Below, one piece after another: positions 43,265 to 56,900 of a stretch of DNA of 64,000 bases. The DNA is from Melastoma dodecandrum. Its lineage: Eukaryota; Streptophyta; Magnoliopsida; Myrtales; Melastomataceae. The notes under the pieces are model-generated. The model saw only the letters and a program-made list of their open reading frames with translations, did no database searches and had not been told where the DNA came from. The DNA is taken from NCBI GenBank assembly GCA_029817715.1, contig JARUPY010000089.1:1178001-1242000 (forward strand), in the 5' to 3' direction. The stretch's first letter is position 1, and each line of letters starts with the position of its first letter. The position numbers and the translations under genes were made by a program.

Positions 43265-43796
43265 TGTCTGGCACGCCCTAGTTCCTATACCCACACCAGT
43301 CGATCTTTCCAATTCCGTGGGAAGCACACCACAACCTGGATCCTGTAAGTTTTTCCGGAACCGTTTAATTTCTCCGTGGCGGTGGCTGATTGTTGGAGTA
43401 GTATGGACAGCAAAGGGAAAATCCCGAGGTAAAGAGTTTGGAAGAAGATATGGTATGGGAGGATGGTATTGGCCGGTGGGAATATCTCTTCGGTGGTTCA
43501 GGGGACGCCATCTGTCTGTCCATCTCATTTCACTCGATAATATCGAACCCCACCACGTCATGAGCATTCTTCAATAAAAAAAATGTGCAGAAACCCAGTT
43601 CTTCCATCCAAATCATTATCTAATTTCCACCAAGTTTATGATTGCCCCGAGTCAAGGGGGGAAAACCCGACTATCTCGGCAATCACAAGAGGGTGATTAT
43701 GGTTACGTCTAAAAAGGGTTTGGACAAAGCCATTGCAGATAACAGGAACAAGCTGGAAACCGGGCCAGGGGGGAATCCATTTTCCTGTTCAGCTTC

Positions 43797-45141
43797 TCAG
43801 GGGTGCTTGCTCTGGAATAGACCATCTGGGCCTGAAAAGAAGGTACAACAGTTCTTGAGATAAGTGGCACATGCCATTTTGAAGTGCAAACGCAGAACAA
43901 ACAAGAGCACAATCGCTTATTATCAAAATCACTTAGAAAAACCGACAACTGAATGCTCTATTCTAAGAACTGCCAGTTTAGTAAACCGCGAGATGGGTGT
44001 GAACCTCACCAAGAAACATGGGAAATTTTCGTCATTTCAATCCGAGGAAGGGACTAATGCAGTACTTACGCTAACTATACATCACTCTAAATCGAGAAAT
44101 CCACAACCCATGCACCATTACAAGAAAAGCTCATAGTGGTCCAGAGATTGCAAAATTCAATGCGGAACCTGGAAATATGGAACTGCCGAGATAATCATAT
44201 TTCGCTAACTATCTCTTTCGTATGATGAGTAAAATCAGTGGATTCCATACTTTCTAAGTCAAATAGAGATGCCATACTCTCATGCTGTACATTGGCTCAC
44301 TTCAATTTCCCCTGTTCAACTCAAAGAATTCAATTTTTTTAACAGAGACTGTAGTGGACTAGGGGGTCACAATGTCTACTGTCTGTGCAAAGGGCCCATG
44401 TTAATCACATCGAATACATGACTCTTGCCCGTCAAGTGCAGAAATCAGAACAGAGACTACCCGAGAACAGGTGACACTTGGAATGAAAGTTCAAAAAATT
44501 CCAAATACCAGCAGCGAAAATGATAAAATAAATAAATAAATAAAACATTTTGATACACATACCCCAAGGGAACTCCTTGTTTCGAATGTGCAGGTAAGAA
44601 TATGCCTGAAAATATTTGAAATATTCAACACATAAGCTGCTTAGTCATTTGGAGGAAGAACCTCAGCAAAAATCACATTTACCACATGAGGAACACAAGT
44701 GAAACGACTGAGTAACAACACTGCATACTAAAGAAACACACGAATATTGCAGACTCCAGAAGACAGCAATGTGAAGAAGAGGATAAACACACATTACATA
44801 CCGGGGGCTCATCGTGGTGAGGGTGACCCTCGGACAGATTATAGAAAGCCAAAATAGTGCACGAAGCAATCCCTAGGTACGTTATCTTCTCCCACTTCGC
44901 CGTCTCATCAGCCGTGGCCCACTCACATCTCAAAACACAAAATCCAACTTCGTTGAACCTTAATCGATATGGTTCAATCCAATCCAATCACATCAAGAAC
45001 AACGAGTAACGAAAGGAGCAGCATTTTACGGGCATCATCGTGGGAAGAGGAAGCGAAGTTCCGCTTTGGATATAAAGCAGCTGGTCGAGGGGCCCTGACA
45101 GCTGTCCTCGCCAGGGCAGATCGCACCATCGCCATAGCCAT
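43797..45141 (-). CDS. COX6A: Cytochrome c oxidase subunit 6a, mitochondrial
   Basis: Exon 1 is 45141-45030 (MAMAMVRSALARTAVRAPRP and onward, presequence through SSSHDDA). Exon 2 is about 44947-44802, with TAKWEKITYLGIASCTILAF (start of the single membrane helix). Exon 3 is 44605-44563 (AYSYLHIRNKEFPWG). Exon 4 is 43831-43797 (PDGLFQSKHP, stop). The NKEFPWGPDGLF tail is diagnostic for subunit 6a of complex IV. The exon 1/2 join is uncertain. The donor at 45029 needs an acceptor at 44947 to keep frame, which adds about 13 residues (LGFCVLRCEWATA-like) not expected in the family. Acceptors nearer to TAKWEK are out of phase. Total would be 111 aa, slightly long. Confidence 0.85.
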
Positions 45142-45401
45142 TTACCTAATCACAGCAAGAACAACAAAATTGAATAAAAAACCAAACCTCGAAAAATTGA
45201 AATCACAAAAACTCATCAAAGAACAAGTTGGAAAAAACAACAGCAACTGATCCACGCGAAAGCAATCGTCGATTCGGAATTTACCGGGTTCGAGCCAGGA
45301 TTTGAACGAAAAGGAGAAGATTGATCGCAGCGATCGAACCCGACAGAGGGATTGAGAGACCAAACTAGGGCTCCTGAAAATTCCAACTTTGTTGTTTGAA
45401 A

Positions 45402-45449
45402 TGGGCCTTATGACTATTAGCCTAGTGGGCCTTTTAAGTAGTCAGCCCA
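45402..45449. promoter_or_regulatory. Cluster of site II motifs before COX6a
   Basis: TGGGCC at 45402-45407 and 45426-45431, and AGCCCA (reverse TGGGCT) at 45444-45449, about 260-310 bp before the COX6a start codon. This is the same motif type and number as before NDUFS6. Site II elements are known to coordinate nuclear respiratory-chain genes. Confidence 0.6.
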
Positions 45450-45869
45450 CTGGACCTTTCAAGAGCGGGCTTTCAGAATCCAGGTGATCTGAAAAGCTTC
45501 TTCATCCCGTCCACCAGTTCTTTCAACAAGAGAAATAAACTGAAGTATGCAAATATAAGATGAGGAATAACTTCGTGATCCAGTAGATTTAGTGTTTGCG
45601 TAGATACGGGAGATTTTATCCGCCACAGAGTTTTGTCCGAAAAACACGAGGGAAGCGAAGGGTACCAGCTCCGTCGATATATATCAATCTGAGATTCATT
45701 TCATTCGTCAGCTACCGAAAAACTAAGTCAATAACATTTCGGGGGCTATTCCTAAGTTTTTATATGTCACAATAGTCTTGTTTATTCATACACTTCTAAG
45801 CACTGGCAAAATGCCTGACGACAGTTGATACAACGAGATTGACAAGGTATCCTGGTCGCCGATCTTTAT

Positions 45870-47618
45870 CTACAAGTTGTAAGAAAACGAAGGATCGCGG
45901 GCTCTGTCGACCACCGACCTCAGTTCGTCCCAGGTCCCGTAGTCGTAATCGGACTGTCCTCCAAAGACGTTGTTATTCCAGAAGCTCACCGGGGTGTAAT
46001 TATCATAAGCTCCCGTGACGAAGGGTTCCTGAAGAGTGAAAAACGATGTCGGAGGGTTTGTAAAGGAATAACTCCTCTCGTTGATGACCCGTGCATGGTT
46101 ACTGATTTGATTCTGTTGGTAGATTGAAGATTCTCCAAAGCTGAGATACTGCTCCGTGTATCCAGACTCATGGCTGCTCGTCTTAGAAGTTGATCCAGCC
46201 GAATTATTGCCCTTGCCGGAGCATACGTTGTTATTGTCATCCCTGATGGTAGGCGTGTACTTCCTGTGCGAAGGAACTCTTCTTAATATCCGACAAATCG
46301 TCCAGACCTCCTGAAAAATGAAGAAGAGGAAAGCACGATTAGTTTAGATCCCTGTCAGACATACAGAAAATGTTTCCATGAGTTTCTTACAGTGTCGCAA
46401 GCAACATTGTCGTTGATAGAGGCATCATTGGCACTGGCTTTATTTGGGGATGACGGAGGGAGACGGAACTCGTGCATCATCCAGTCAGTTTTGGTTCCTT
46501 TACCAGCACTACCTCGATAGTAAACCAAGGATTTCTTGAGGCCGATGCAGTCCTGGTGGTTATCGGACGAATATATAGGCTTGTCGATCCCGGTCGCTTT
46601 CCAAAACCCCGAACCCGTCACTCTATTTGGCCTGACGCTGTTGCGGTACTTTCTCCCCCGGAGGCAAAAGAAGTACCATTCCCTGTCGCCCACGGTGCTC
46701 ACTTCTGCGAGAAGAAGCACAAATATTTTTGTCATCAGGAATTAAAAACTTACTTAGAGGTAATCAACACAAGGTCAAATGTGAACAAACTCGTAGTTGA
46801 GATCAGTATCATTTGACAGAGGAGAAATTCGTCAACTTTGTACATTTACTGCGAAATCTCGCAGATGTGATTAAAAGAAATTGTCAGGGATTCAGATCAA
46901 ACAACAACTTTTCCACCTGAGAGGATTTAAACCTCGACTCATCTTCACATCTGATTAAAACTGAATCAAAGGAAACAGACGTTAGGTTATAGACAAATTC
47001 TTTGACTTTGTCATTCAATCCCAAGATTTGAACGAGAAACTCAGATTATTACATGATAAACAGAATCCATCTGTATTCCTAGTTGTTTACTAAAACTCTT
47101 CCGACAGAATCTCCGGTGATGATGTTTTGTATTTGAAACTAGCACGATCAATTCACGCAACATCTTAAAAGTTAGGGTTTCATACGTGACCTCGTCAAGT
47201 TGATCGACGGAGGCCAAAATATATCATCCGCATAGGCCGATTAGTTTAGTCGGTCATCTTACGAGTGTTTCGGATCTTTTTCTTCATATACTCGTAAAAA
47301 GATTAATATCGAGCACCGCGTTTTTATCAAGAGTGTTCGCTTCCAATCGATCTATGCTGAAAAAGTATTTCGCGAGTGAAAACTCGAGGGGAACTTACTC
47401 GGCAGATCCCAGGGATCGTACTTGTAGATATCGACCTGTCTGATGAGCTCTATACTGAAAGGCTTCTTCTCCATCTTCCTCCGCAGGTAAAACCCCACGA
47501 GCTCTTGGTCCGTGGGGTGAAACCTGAATCCAGGGAGGACGCCTCCTCCGTCTTCATCCTCCTTGCTGCTATTAGCACTCTTACCGGGAGAACCGGGGCT
47601 CAGTTCCTCCAAATCCAT
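45870..47618 (-). CDS. JUB1: NAC transcription factor, JUNGBRUNNEN1 (NAC042)-like
   Basis: Reading leftward, exons 47618-47399, 46704-46391 and 46310-45870 give 324 aa. The NAC domain spans about residues 28-195: [20 protein letters not shown] (A), [16 protein letters not shown] (B), [20 protein letters not shown] (C), [20 protein letters not shown] (DNA-binding WKATG) and [12 protein letters not shown] (D), then [10 protein letters not shown] (E). The C-terminal activation part is Ser/Asn/Tyr-rich and ends [21 protein letters not shown], close to the WDELRSVID ending of Arabidopsis JUB1 (At2g43000). JUB1 is a nuclear regulator of senescence, H2O2 and gibberellin/brassinosteroid genes. A TATA box lies about 95 bp upstream. 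Confidence 0.88.
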
Positions 47619-47708
47619 CCCTCGTGATTACTATTCAATCCAGAGAAGGAAAAGCTGGAAGAAGGGTCGATGGGGGTTGGGCGGGCGAGATGGTCAAGAA
47701 GAATGTTC

Positions 47709-47719
47709 TTTATATAAAT
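47709..47719 (-). promoter_or_regulatory. TATA box of the NAC gene
   Basis: The minus strand reads TTTATATAAAG, about 95 bp before the start codon at 47618, a normal distance for a plant TATA box with a leader of about 60 bp. Confidence 0.6.
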
Positions 47720-50700
47720 GGTGTTGGGGGGGTGGGGTTCGTGATCAAATTTTCTTCGGTCAACGTGGACTTTGAATTATACATAAAAATATATTATTTA
47801 TTTATTTACTTACTTTTAAATTTTTTTTCGAGTCTTGCTTATATGAAAATTACGATGAAAATTTAACTTAAAAATTTAAACTATTAGATAATATTTGATT
47901 ATACGCGACAGTATTAGTATACTGGGTATTCCTTTTTAGCATTGCCGATGGAGCTAAAATTGTCATGGAAGAGGGAGTCAACCTCAGCGGCACCGATCGG
48001 TAGCCGTTTTGACTTATTCGTGTCCCTCCCCAGTTTAGTTTGGTTTTCTTGCATGGTGTCAAAAGAGTCCCCAAATTCAAAATACACGTGGATTACAGAG
48101 AACACTAGAAACACATTAGAGAGACAGCGAGAATAATAGAATAGATGGATGCATAGATCAAAATGAATCCTTATCGTTTGAAAAAAAAAAAGGTTCTGCC
48201 AGGATGAAGAGAGGGATGTCGTGATTACAATGATGTTTCAATTGCTTGTGATATTGAAACTCCAATGGCCGTGAGCCACGAACGTGATTTTCAAACCCCG
48301 TTTACCAACAAGACCGGGGACTACTTCAAATTATTATAATTAATTACGACAAATTATTTGACCAGAAAATTCCAAGGGATTTGTACGTACGTCCCCAGCC
48401 CCCCTTTGAACATGAACCCTCGTCTACATCCATGATTGGGGGTTGCGTGGAGATACTTTCGTTACGTGTAACTTGGCCGAGTCGTTCGATTTCGTCGTCT
48501 CCTTCGAACGTTCGAACCTCAGAAGCAAGATTGAGTCGATGTTCCGCGGAGTAGAAATGATGTACGAGCGGCTTGACAAGGAGGGGAGGAATTAGTTCGA
48601 GGTTTACCCTGGTCTGAAGAACATGCCGCCCCTTGTGCTTTTTACACCTCACGGTGTCATGGGTGTCTGAGGTGAAATAGAAGAAAGAATGGAATAGAAT
48701 AGACGGGCAGACGGATACCATCGTTCAGTTCGTTAGGCTAAAGTTTGAAGTTTCATCCGTTGAAGATGAAAATCGTAACACGTAGTGATCATGACGCGAC
48801 GTGCACATTGTGTTCAAGGAAAACAAATCGTGATCCCCGAATAAGAAGAAAACAAATGGACAAATTTCATTACAAGAAGATATTATAACGGTCGAACGAT
48901 TACGAAGGTTTTCTAGGATCTTCTGAAGATTTCCTAGCCTAAAACTAGTATAAAGAGTATGAAGTTGTGTTGCTGTTGCCATAAACAGAAAAAAAAAACA
49001 ATAATCTCTTATTTATATAGAATCCTTGATCGACCGTTATCCTTCATATTTTCAACTTCCTTATATGTTTTCATTGCTAAATTCTACTATCGCTTGTATG
49101 ATCTACTGATTTTTCTTTTATAGACTTCAGTAGACCGGCATGATTGATTGTATTCTACTAGTATGAACACCATAATCAATTGTCAGAGTGTAACCATCCT
49201 CCTCGTCGCATTAAGTCACGTAAAACAGATAAAACCGGTTCTAAAACAGTCGTTTGCTGGTGGAACTTAAAGAAAAAACGTATCTTAAGTGGGTATGTGA
49301 TGGACTCATTTGATGATTCCCTTGTTAGGGCATTGTCTCAAACCAATAACATTCAAAGTCAAAGTCATCATATGCCAAATTAATTAGGGGGGGTGGCATA
49401 GGCTTTCTTGTGTGTGGAAAACCACGTCCTTTCTTTTCTGTACGAACGAATCGTTCAACATACTTACATATACAATAAAAGGAGACCGAGATAATCACAA
49501 TATCATTATTTTACTACACCACCTCGAATAATTCCCGGCAATGGATTCTAATTTCCGAGAACGTGGAGAGCATATTAATATTAATATGTAAACGCGTTTC
49601 TGGATGATTTTTTCCCAAAAAAAAAAATCAGATTCACGAGACAGGAAAAGAAAAGGTATTTCTAGAAACTTTTCGATCCCAAAAGTTCAGAGAAATGGGG
49701 CGAATGAATCAACTTGGAGGGTGGTAGTGACACACAAACTACTTGTGGGGTTAGGCGACACAAATATTGGCTTGCCATTGTACTTACTGACCGAGCCAAC
49801 AATGAAGATGATGTTGTCGTTGTCATAGGAAGAACAACTCAAACTCGACCCGATTTCAGGGTGGTGGTCAAAGAAAGCCCCGGCAAGTTAGGGCAAGGGG
49901 AATTCCAAAGACCCAAAAATAAATATCAAACTTCAACCACGCTAACGAGTCTCCCTCCCATGAGAGCAATTATTGTATAATGTGTCGTAAAGAGAGTGCG
50001 CCGGAACTTAACTTGGACCGACACCCACACACACTTCCGCTGGTGTTTTTCTTTTGTTGTTGGTTGATTCCATTGCTTCCCGGGAATGCTATTATACAAC
50101 GTGTGCATGACGGGTTTCGGAGATCATCCAAGGGGATATTAAGAGTCAACAACCCCATTGATATATGTCATGTGCATTCATTGCTTTCGTGATGAAAAAG
50201 TCCAGGTCATTGATTTCGACCATTTATATAATATTAGTCAAAGTACATGGAATAGAACCTTCTTGTTTAAAAACGAAGGATAACCCCCCCCCCCCCCCCA
50301 ACCAAATATAAAATACCCCCAGAGTAATATTCCACCTGATGACTGTCCAAGTGGTGCCATAATTGTGGCAATGACTCCTTGCGATTATCGTATGAAGATT
50401 TGCCAAAAGTGAGTGATTCGCTCTAAAACCAACGAGACCCTATAAATAAACCAGCTTCAAACCCATTTTGAAACTATTTATTCCCATCATAAATATATAT
50501 ATATATATATATGAAAGAAACCTTTGGACCGAGTCGAGAACTCGTCATATCGAATACATAATAACTTTCGTATCTTGACCAATGCAAATCCTTACGGCAT
50601 TTATTGCTCCTTCAAATTTTGAAGGACCGGGGAGATCTTTGATTTGATTATCCTGTCGTTGTTCCCAAAGAAAACAAAAGAAATAAACGAATACAAGTTA

Positions 50701-51684
50701 TGTTTCAAGGAGGTTGTCACAACGCAGATTTTGTCTGATAGCTATTCCTGACGAGAACTTCGATTACAGAAGTGTCTTACCAAGTAACAAACAGTTCTCC
50801 AAAAGGTCATGGCAAAAGGTTGTTCTTAGCCAGCCCACAAAGTTTTGCATAAAATGACAAACACGTGATGGTTGAAAATAGAGAGCTTATCATCATCGTT
50901 ATCCTCGTCTCGTTTTCCACACAGTGTGTCATTTTTGCGATAAGCAAAAAAAGTCAGGTTTCCAATGCTTAAAAAAGTCACTCGATTGCCCAAGAAAAAA
51001 CAAGTACGATACGACCGACGGGAGTGCTCGCGTTCGAGTTGAATTGAATTGTTACTAGACGCGAGAGGGTTTGAAAAGGGCCGAGGGTTTTTGGTTTTTC
51101 TTCTTTTTCCTTTTCCTTTAATAAGACTTTCCAGCGAAGTTTTCGCCCTCGTCGTCGAAATTCCAAGGAGATCGCTCGTCTAGAAACATCGTTCACGTGT
51201 AGAGAAGCGCAGTGTCATGCCGTTACATCGAGTCAAGCCGTGTTGTTATGACCAGCCAGCCACAGGAGGAGTGGGAGAGAATGTCGTTAGGGTTGAACGT
51301 TGGTGTTAGTCGCTCACATGTGCTTCCCATATATGAGTTTCCATTAACCGTCCGAGTTTTGGACTGGAGGTCCGATTCCTGAAATGATAATATCCTTTGT
51401 GTGCCTTCTAAAAATGTCAAACAACAACAACAACATCAGACAGCTGCTTAAGGAGAAACGTGGTTAGCGTCATTTTTCATTTTCTCGATATCTCGAATTT
51501 TTTATTTATTCATATAAAGAAAAAAACTTAGGTACTATGGACAGACAAAATCAAATTAGGGCGTTTCACGTGTGTCGAATTTTGTTCCTCGAGGCCCAAA
51601 ATACAAGCCTTATTATTTAGAGTACCACGGCACACATTGGATTTGAGGCATATTACAGTTTGGCAAACCCATAATAAGTCATGA
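47720..51684. other. Long intergenic region without a supported gene
   Basis: No coding region, TIR pair or LTR is supported. It contains a C-run of about 17 bases near 50286, an (AT)n microsatellite near 50487-50511 and an A-run at 48180. The part next to 47720 is NAC promoter. Confidence 0.4.
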
Positions 51685-51800
51685 AGCTCTTGTCTTGCAA
51701 CATGCCGCTTGTGCTTTTCATAATTCTGTGGACAAAGGAGATGTCCTTGTATACGGATCGGATCATCAACCGGAAGGATCAACTTCCATCACAAACCTTG
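51685..51800 (+). pseudogene. Duplicated fragment of the WDR26-like first exon
   Basis: About 116 bp closely match 54658-54769 of the WDR26-like gene: AGCTCTTGTCTTGCAAC at the start, TTTTCATAATTCTGT and AGATGTCCTTGTATA inside, and AAGGATCAACTTCCATCACA near the end. Small indels break the frame. The match stops 3 bp before the parent's exon end. There is no sign of the rest of the gene. Confidence 0.85.
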
Positions 51801-53962
51801 TTGGAGTATGTCATTCGCTCGCAGCTTAAAGCACGTGCTTTTTCTCTCCCTTGTTGGGTTTCCTCCTTTTTCCTTCCGGCAGCACCACCACACGCCAACG
51901 GAAATGGAGAAGGCAACGAGGACCGAGATGACCAAATGTTTCCACTTTGTCTTGGGTGTCCGCCCGCGTTGGCAAAGAGGTAGTTTGATTTGCCATCCTG
52001 CACGAAAAGAAAGGATTTACGGGTAGGCAAAACTGTTCAAGAGGGTTTTGTAGTGTTAAAACATGCACATCATCCCAATCAAAGGCTGCTAAAATTACAG
52101 AAATTTCCTTCAATGCTTAAAGTTTAGAGAAAATTTCACGAGAAATTTTCTTCAATGCACATCATACCATCCTTTGTCGAAGTTCTAATCGAGTTCCTTG
52201 GACAATCTTCATGTAAAACGATGTGTTCATCAAGTTCAGCACTTGTGGCCAGCCGAACGATGAAAAGACTCCACGGAACATGACGGTCCTCAATGGCCGT
52301 AAGACAGTGCTCTTAGTCCATCAACGCATTTATAAGAATGAAATTAAGCGATCATATCACCGAATCGAATAACATTATGACTCGGTAATCGATCTGCCAG
52401 ATCGTCACGCCGGTGACTGTTCCATCGCCCCTGCTCGCCGGACTGGACAGGAGGACTCACAGGCTTTATTACAACAAAAGCCCGAGGTGGGATCCACGAC
52501 AATCCGAAGAGCCCAAAGGTAACAACAACCTCCACCTCCAGCTTTGTCTCTCCCTCTGTCCCCCAGCCCCATGTCATCTCTCCCTCCCTCTCTCTCTCTC
52601 TATGTACTCTCATTCCATTCCATACCATTAAGAAAACCAACGGACCATTCCTTGAGACGATGGTTTCCTCCTCCCCCCACGCAAACGCAATAAGAACTCT
52701 TGAGAAATACCAAACTTAATCATCACTGCTCCCCCTAACTCTTCCCCCCTCAGGTATATTTAATCGACACGGGACGGTTTAATCTGATCAGCATCGCACC
52801 AGAACACCTTCACCTCCTCTGTTAATCAATCCTCCTGCCTTTTTTATTTTTTACCAGTTTATGGGTTTCTAGATATCGGGTTGGTTTTGTTTTGCTTTTG
52901 GTTTTCTGGTTCCGAGTAAAGTTCGAGTCTTTGACAACGACCTGGGTTTCTGGGTTGTGGGTTTAACGACAGATTGGATGTGGAATTTGTTGCTGGGACG
53001 GATGCTTTTCCCTGATCCGATCGGCCTTAATCCCAGGAAACTTTCTCCTTTTGGTTGTTGTCGGTTGAGTTGGGGTACAATTCATGGTTTTGTCTTCTTT
53101 TGGGGTCAAAAGTTGAGTGTTTCAGTTCTTATGTGCGGATTGGTTTGCTTCCTTTGGCTGGGTACATCGTCTGCCGGTTATAGAGGCCGTTGCAGTCATA
53201 TGATTGGTTTTTCGATGAACACCGCTTGAATTTCAGTTCCTTTGTTCCTGATCTTTGCAAAATGTGTAAGGTGGAACTGTTCTTTGTTGGCATTGTCTTA
53301 AAAATATTTGGGGAGCAATCGATGCGATTGGGGCTGTCTCACTTCCATTGTGCCCCTCCTCATAATCTCTATGTTCGCTGCCTTGTTTCGTGACCTCACA
53401 TTAAAGCTTAACAATTCGAATACCTTTCTGGATCAAAGGAGCACAAGCCACCACCAATGGTTGATCTGTTTGAGTTTTTTATGGATGGAATATACAACCC
53501 GGTTCTGATTGCCGGAAAATCTTATCGTCTGTTATTTTAGTGAAATTACACTTTTGTAAGCGCTCCGCAGGGTAACTTGTGCCCATATAAACCCCTTGTT
53601 CCTTGAATCTAAGTGGCATGTCTATCAATATTAACAAGACTCGTGTCGGGTTTGGTGGACGATTAGTGGCAAGGATCTTTTAAAAAGTTAATATGAAGTT
53701 TTTGCTTCATGGTGGTGGTTTCTTGCCAGTAAGATGTGTTTTGTGAATTTACTTTTAGATTGAAAGGGAGTTGCTACCCAAGCACCCTCCTGGAATATTT
53801 CTTTAATCTATATGGCGGTCCTAAAACATTCCTTCCAATGCTTCATGCAGGAACCTCTTTCCTGTGATTTGTCGAGCCCTATAAGTCATTATTGTGTCTC
53901 TTCCAATTCCTGCTCCTGTCTCATACAAATTTTAGTCATATATGGGCTGACGGGCACTTTTC
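51801..53962 (+). other. Upstream region and probable 5' UTR of the WDR26-like gene
   Basis: A pyrimidine-rich stretch (52550-52610, including a CT microsatellite) and a T/G-rich region from about 52850 look like leader exons and introns of the WDR26-like gene. Boundaries cannot be fixed. No other gene is supported. Confidence 0.4.
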
Positions 53963-56900
53963 ATGGGAGGTGTTGAAGATGATAATGAACCAGCCACAAA
54001 ACGCATGAAGCTTTCATCTGCTGCGCTGAGAGGACTTTCAAACGGTTCCTTCTGTAGAGAGCCTGCCTCAGGCTCTTGTATTGATTTAATGGCCCGGCCC
54101 CTGCCATCCGAAGGGGGCGATGAAATATTTTGTTCAAAAGGTGTTAGTAGAAGGGTTGAATTTGTTCGAATTATAGCTGAAGCATTATACTCCCTTGGTT
54201 ATGAGAAGAGTGGTGCTCGTTTAGAGCAAGAGTCTGGAATATCTCTGCACTCTGCCGAGGTTAATCAATTGATGCAGCAGATTGTCGATGGTCTGTGGGA
54301 CGAAAGTGTGGATACCTTGCAGAAGATTGGTATCCCTGAGGAAAGTGTCATCAAGTTTGCCTCTTTTTTGTTATTGGAACAGAAGTTTCTTGAACTCCTA
54401 GATCAGGGAAAGATTATGGATGCTCTGAAAACCTTAAGGGCCCAGATAACACCTTTGCAAATAAAGCATAGTAGAGTTCGGGAACTTTCTTCATACATCT
54501 GCTCACCTTCTTTAGGTGCGCCAGTAGGTTCACACGGCAAAAACTCCGGCGACATCTGTAGAGCCAAATCACGCACTAAGTTGCTGGAGGAGTTGCAAAA
54601 CTTGCTTCCCCCAGCTGTCATGATTCCTGAGAGAAGGTTGGAGTATTTAGTTGAACAAGCTCTTGTCTTGCAACGTGCTGCTTGCGTTTTTCATAATTCT
54701 GTCGACAAAGAGATGTCCTTGTATAGTGATCATCAATGTGGGAAGGATCAACTTCCATCACAAACCTTGCAGGTCAGATCATTGTTGTCCTTTTCCCCCT
54801 TAGTTTCTGTTGCTCGTAGTAGGACTTGACGAACCGAAACCTCGTCAAATAATGTTTGGTAGTGAATGTGAATTGATCAGTTTCCATGGATTCCCATGCC
54901 CATGAACATCTGATATTGAATATACAATCAAGGCTTACTATACTGGCACGGCTGCTAGTATAATGACCTATTGGTGACGTACCTGACATGTGGAAAAAAT
55001 ACTAGAGGTTGTGTATATATACCACCATCTCCCTACTGTACGTTGGGGACACCTAAATTGATTGTTTACTATAATGGAGTCAGCTGATTAGTTTGCTCTT
55101 TCAATTCAATTTCTTTTGGGATTGGTGCTTGGTCCTGCATTGTGAATACCATTTAATATGGTCAGTGGGTCCTGGCTTTTGTTCTCAAGCTTTGGTCCAG
55201 GAAGATCCTTCTTTCTTTTCCATAAAATTAGTGTGTTTCACTATTCATCAGGAAACTGTACATCTTAATTTCTGTTTACTGACTGGAAATTACCATTCCT
55301 GTCGCTGGTGCTGCTCTTCTTTCTAAGTTCTGCCTGGAATTTGTAAACGAGCCTATCACATCTCATTGTTTTGAACTTTCCTCAAATAGAATGCATACTC
55401 TATGAGAAGTTACTCTTATTAATTTTCTTTGCAGATACTACAAGCTCACACTGATGAAGTCTGGTTTTTGCAATTTTCTCATAATGGTAGATATTTAGCT
55501 TCATCATCAAGTGATCGAACAACAATTATTTGGGAGGTAATATTATAGCATCTCAACTACTGTGCTAAATTTTTCGTCAATATTGTATATCAAACTGAAG
55601 GGTTCTGAGTTATCCCTATTGTGGTTACTAGCAAAGTAGATATTGCATGGGGAAAGGAAGCTACCAAAGTAACGACAAATAGAATCTGTTTACTGCTAGC
55701 AAAGAAGCTAGCTAGCTCACACTGATGAAGTCTGGATATAAAATTTTGCAGAACTTTATGATACTGGATAACTTCCTATAATTGGGCCCTGTCATTCTTG
55801 TATAAGGTGTTATTGTTTGGAAGTTGACTTGGTAAGTTAATTGATTGAAGTGCTTTTGAGTTATCGAAGGTTGATGAGAGTGGGAGTTTCTCATTGAAGC
55901 ATAAATTAGCTGGCCACCAGAAGCCCATATCTTATGTTTCTTGGAGTCATGATGACAGACAGCTTCTCACTTGTGGAGTGGAAGAAAATGTGAGAAGATG
56001 GGACGTGTCGTCTGGCGAGTGTCTTCATGTCTACGAAAAAACGGGTCACGGCATTATTTCGTGTGGATGGTTGCCCAGTGGGAATAGCATATTCTACGGT
56101 GTTAATGACCGAAGTATATGTATGTGTGACTTGGATGGAAAAGAGCTTGAGTGCTGGAAAGGACCGCGAACCCTGAAGATATCCGACTTGGAAATTACAA
56201 ATGATGGAAGACAAATCATTAGCATCTGCAAAGAAACTGCTATATTGTTACTTGACCGGGAAGCCAGAGCTGAAAGATTTATTGAAGAAAGTCAGGCGAT
56301 AACTTCTTTTACACTGTCAAAAGACAATAAATTCTTGCTTGTTAATCTCCTCAACCAAGAAATCCATCTTTGGAGCATACAAGGTGATCCCAGAATAATC
56401 GCCAAGTATAAAGGACATAAACGCACCCGGTTTGTCATCAGGTCCTGTTTTGGTGGACTTAACCAAGCCTTTCTAGCTAGTGGTAGTGAGGATTCACTGG
56501 TAAATTTCTCCTCAATTGCTAATAGTTACGAATGTGATTCAATTCCTCGTGGTGTGACTTTTATTGGTTAATGGACTTACTCATATTTCACTTAGCAGTC
56601 ATGGTAGTTTGTCCAAAATCATGCTTTTGCAAAGTATGCAACTAGACATATACATGAAAGAGCTCGCGCATGAACTCATACTAGTAATCAGTGAAACAAG
56701 TTCTACCACATGCATCCACCTCATTTGGGGCATCAAAATTGTCTTCCTCATTTCTAGCAAGTTCCATTTTGAGAGTAATATAATAAGGGTAAGAAAGTCG
56801 AGAATGTACATTTCTTGTACTATTTGTAAAGAGTTTCCTCGTCTGATATTTTTGAGTGCATAGATGGAGTGCGGTCCTTTTACCCTTTCTCGGAAATGGT

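Noticed and set aside
43642..43863. Small plus-strand open frame between SIG1 and COX6a
   Set aside because: It overlaps the last COX6a exon on the other strand and has no recognisable domain or splice context.
50286..50302. C-run as a functional signal
   Set aside because: Homopolymer in featureless intergenic DNA; length is also unreliable in sequencing.
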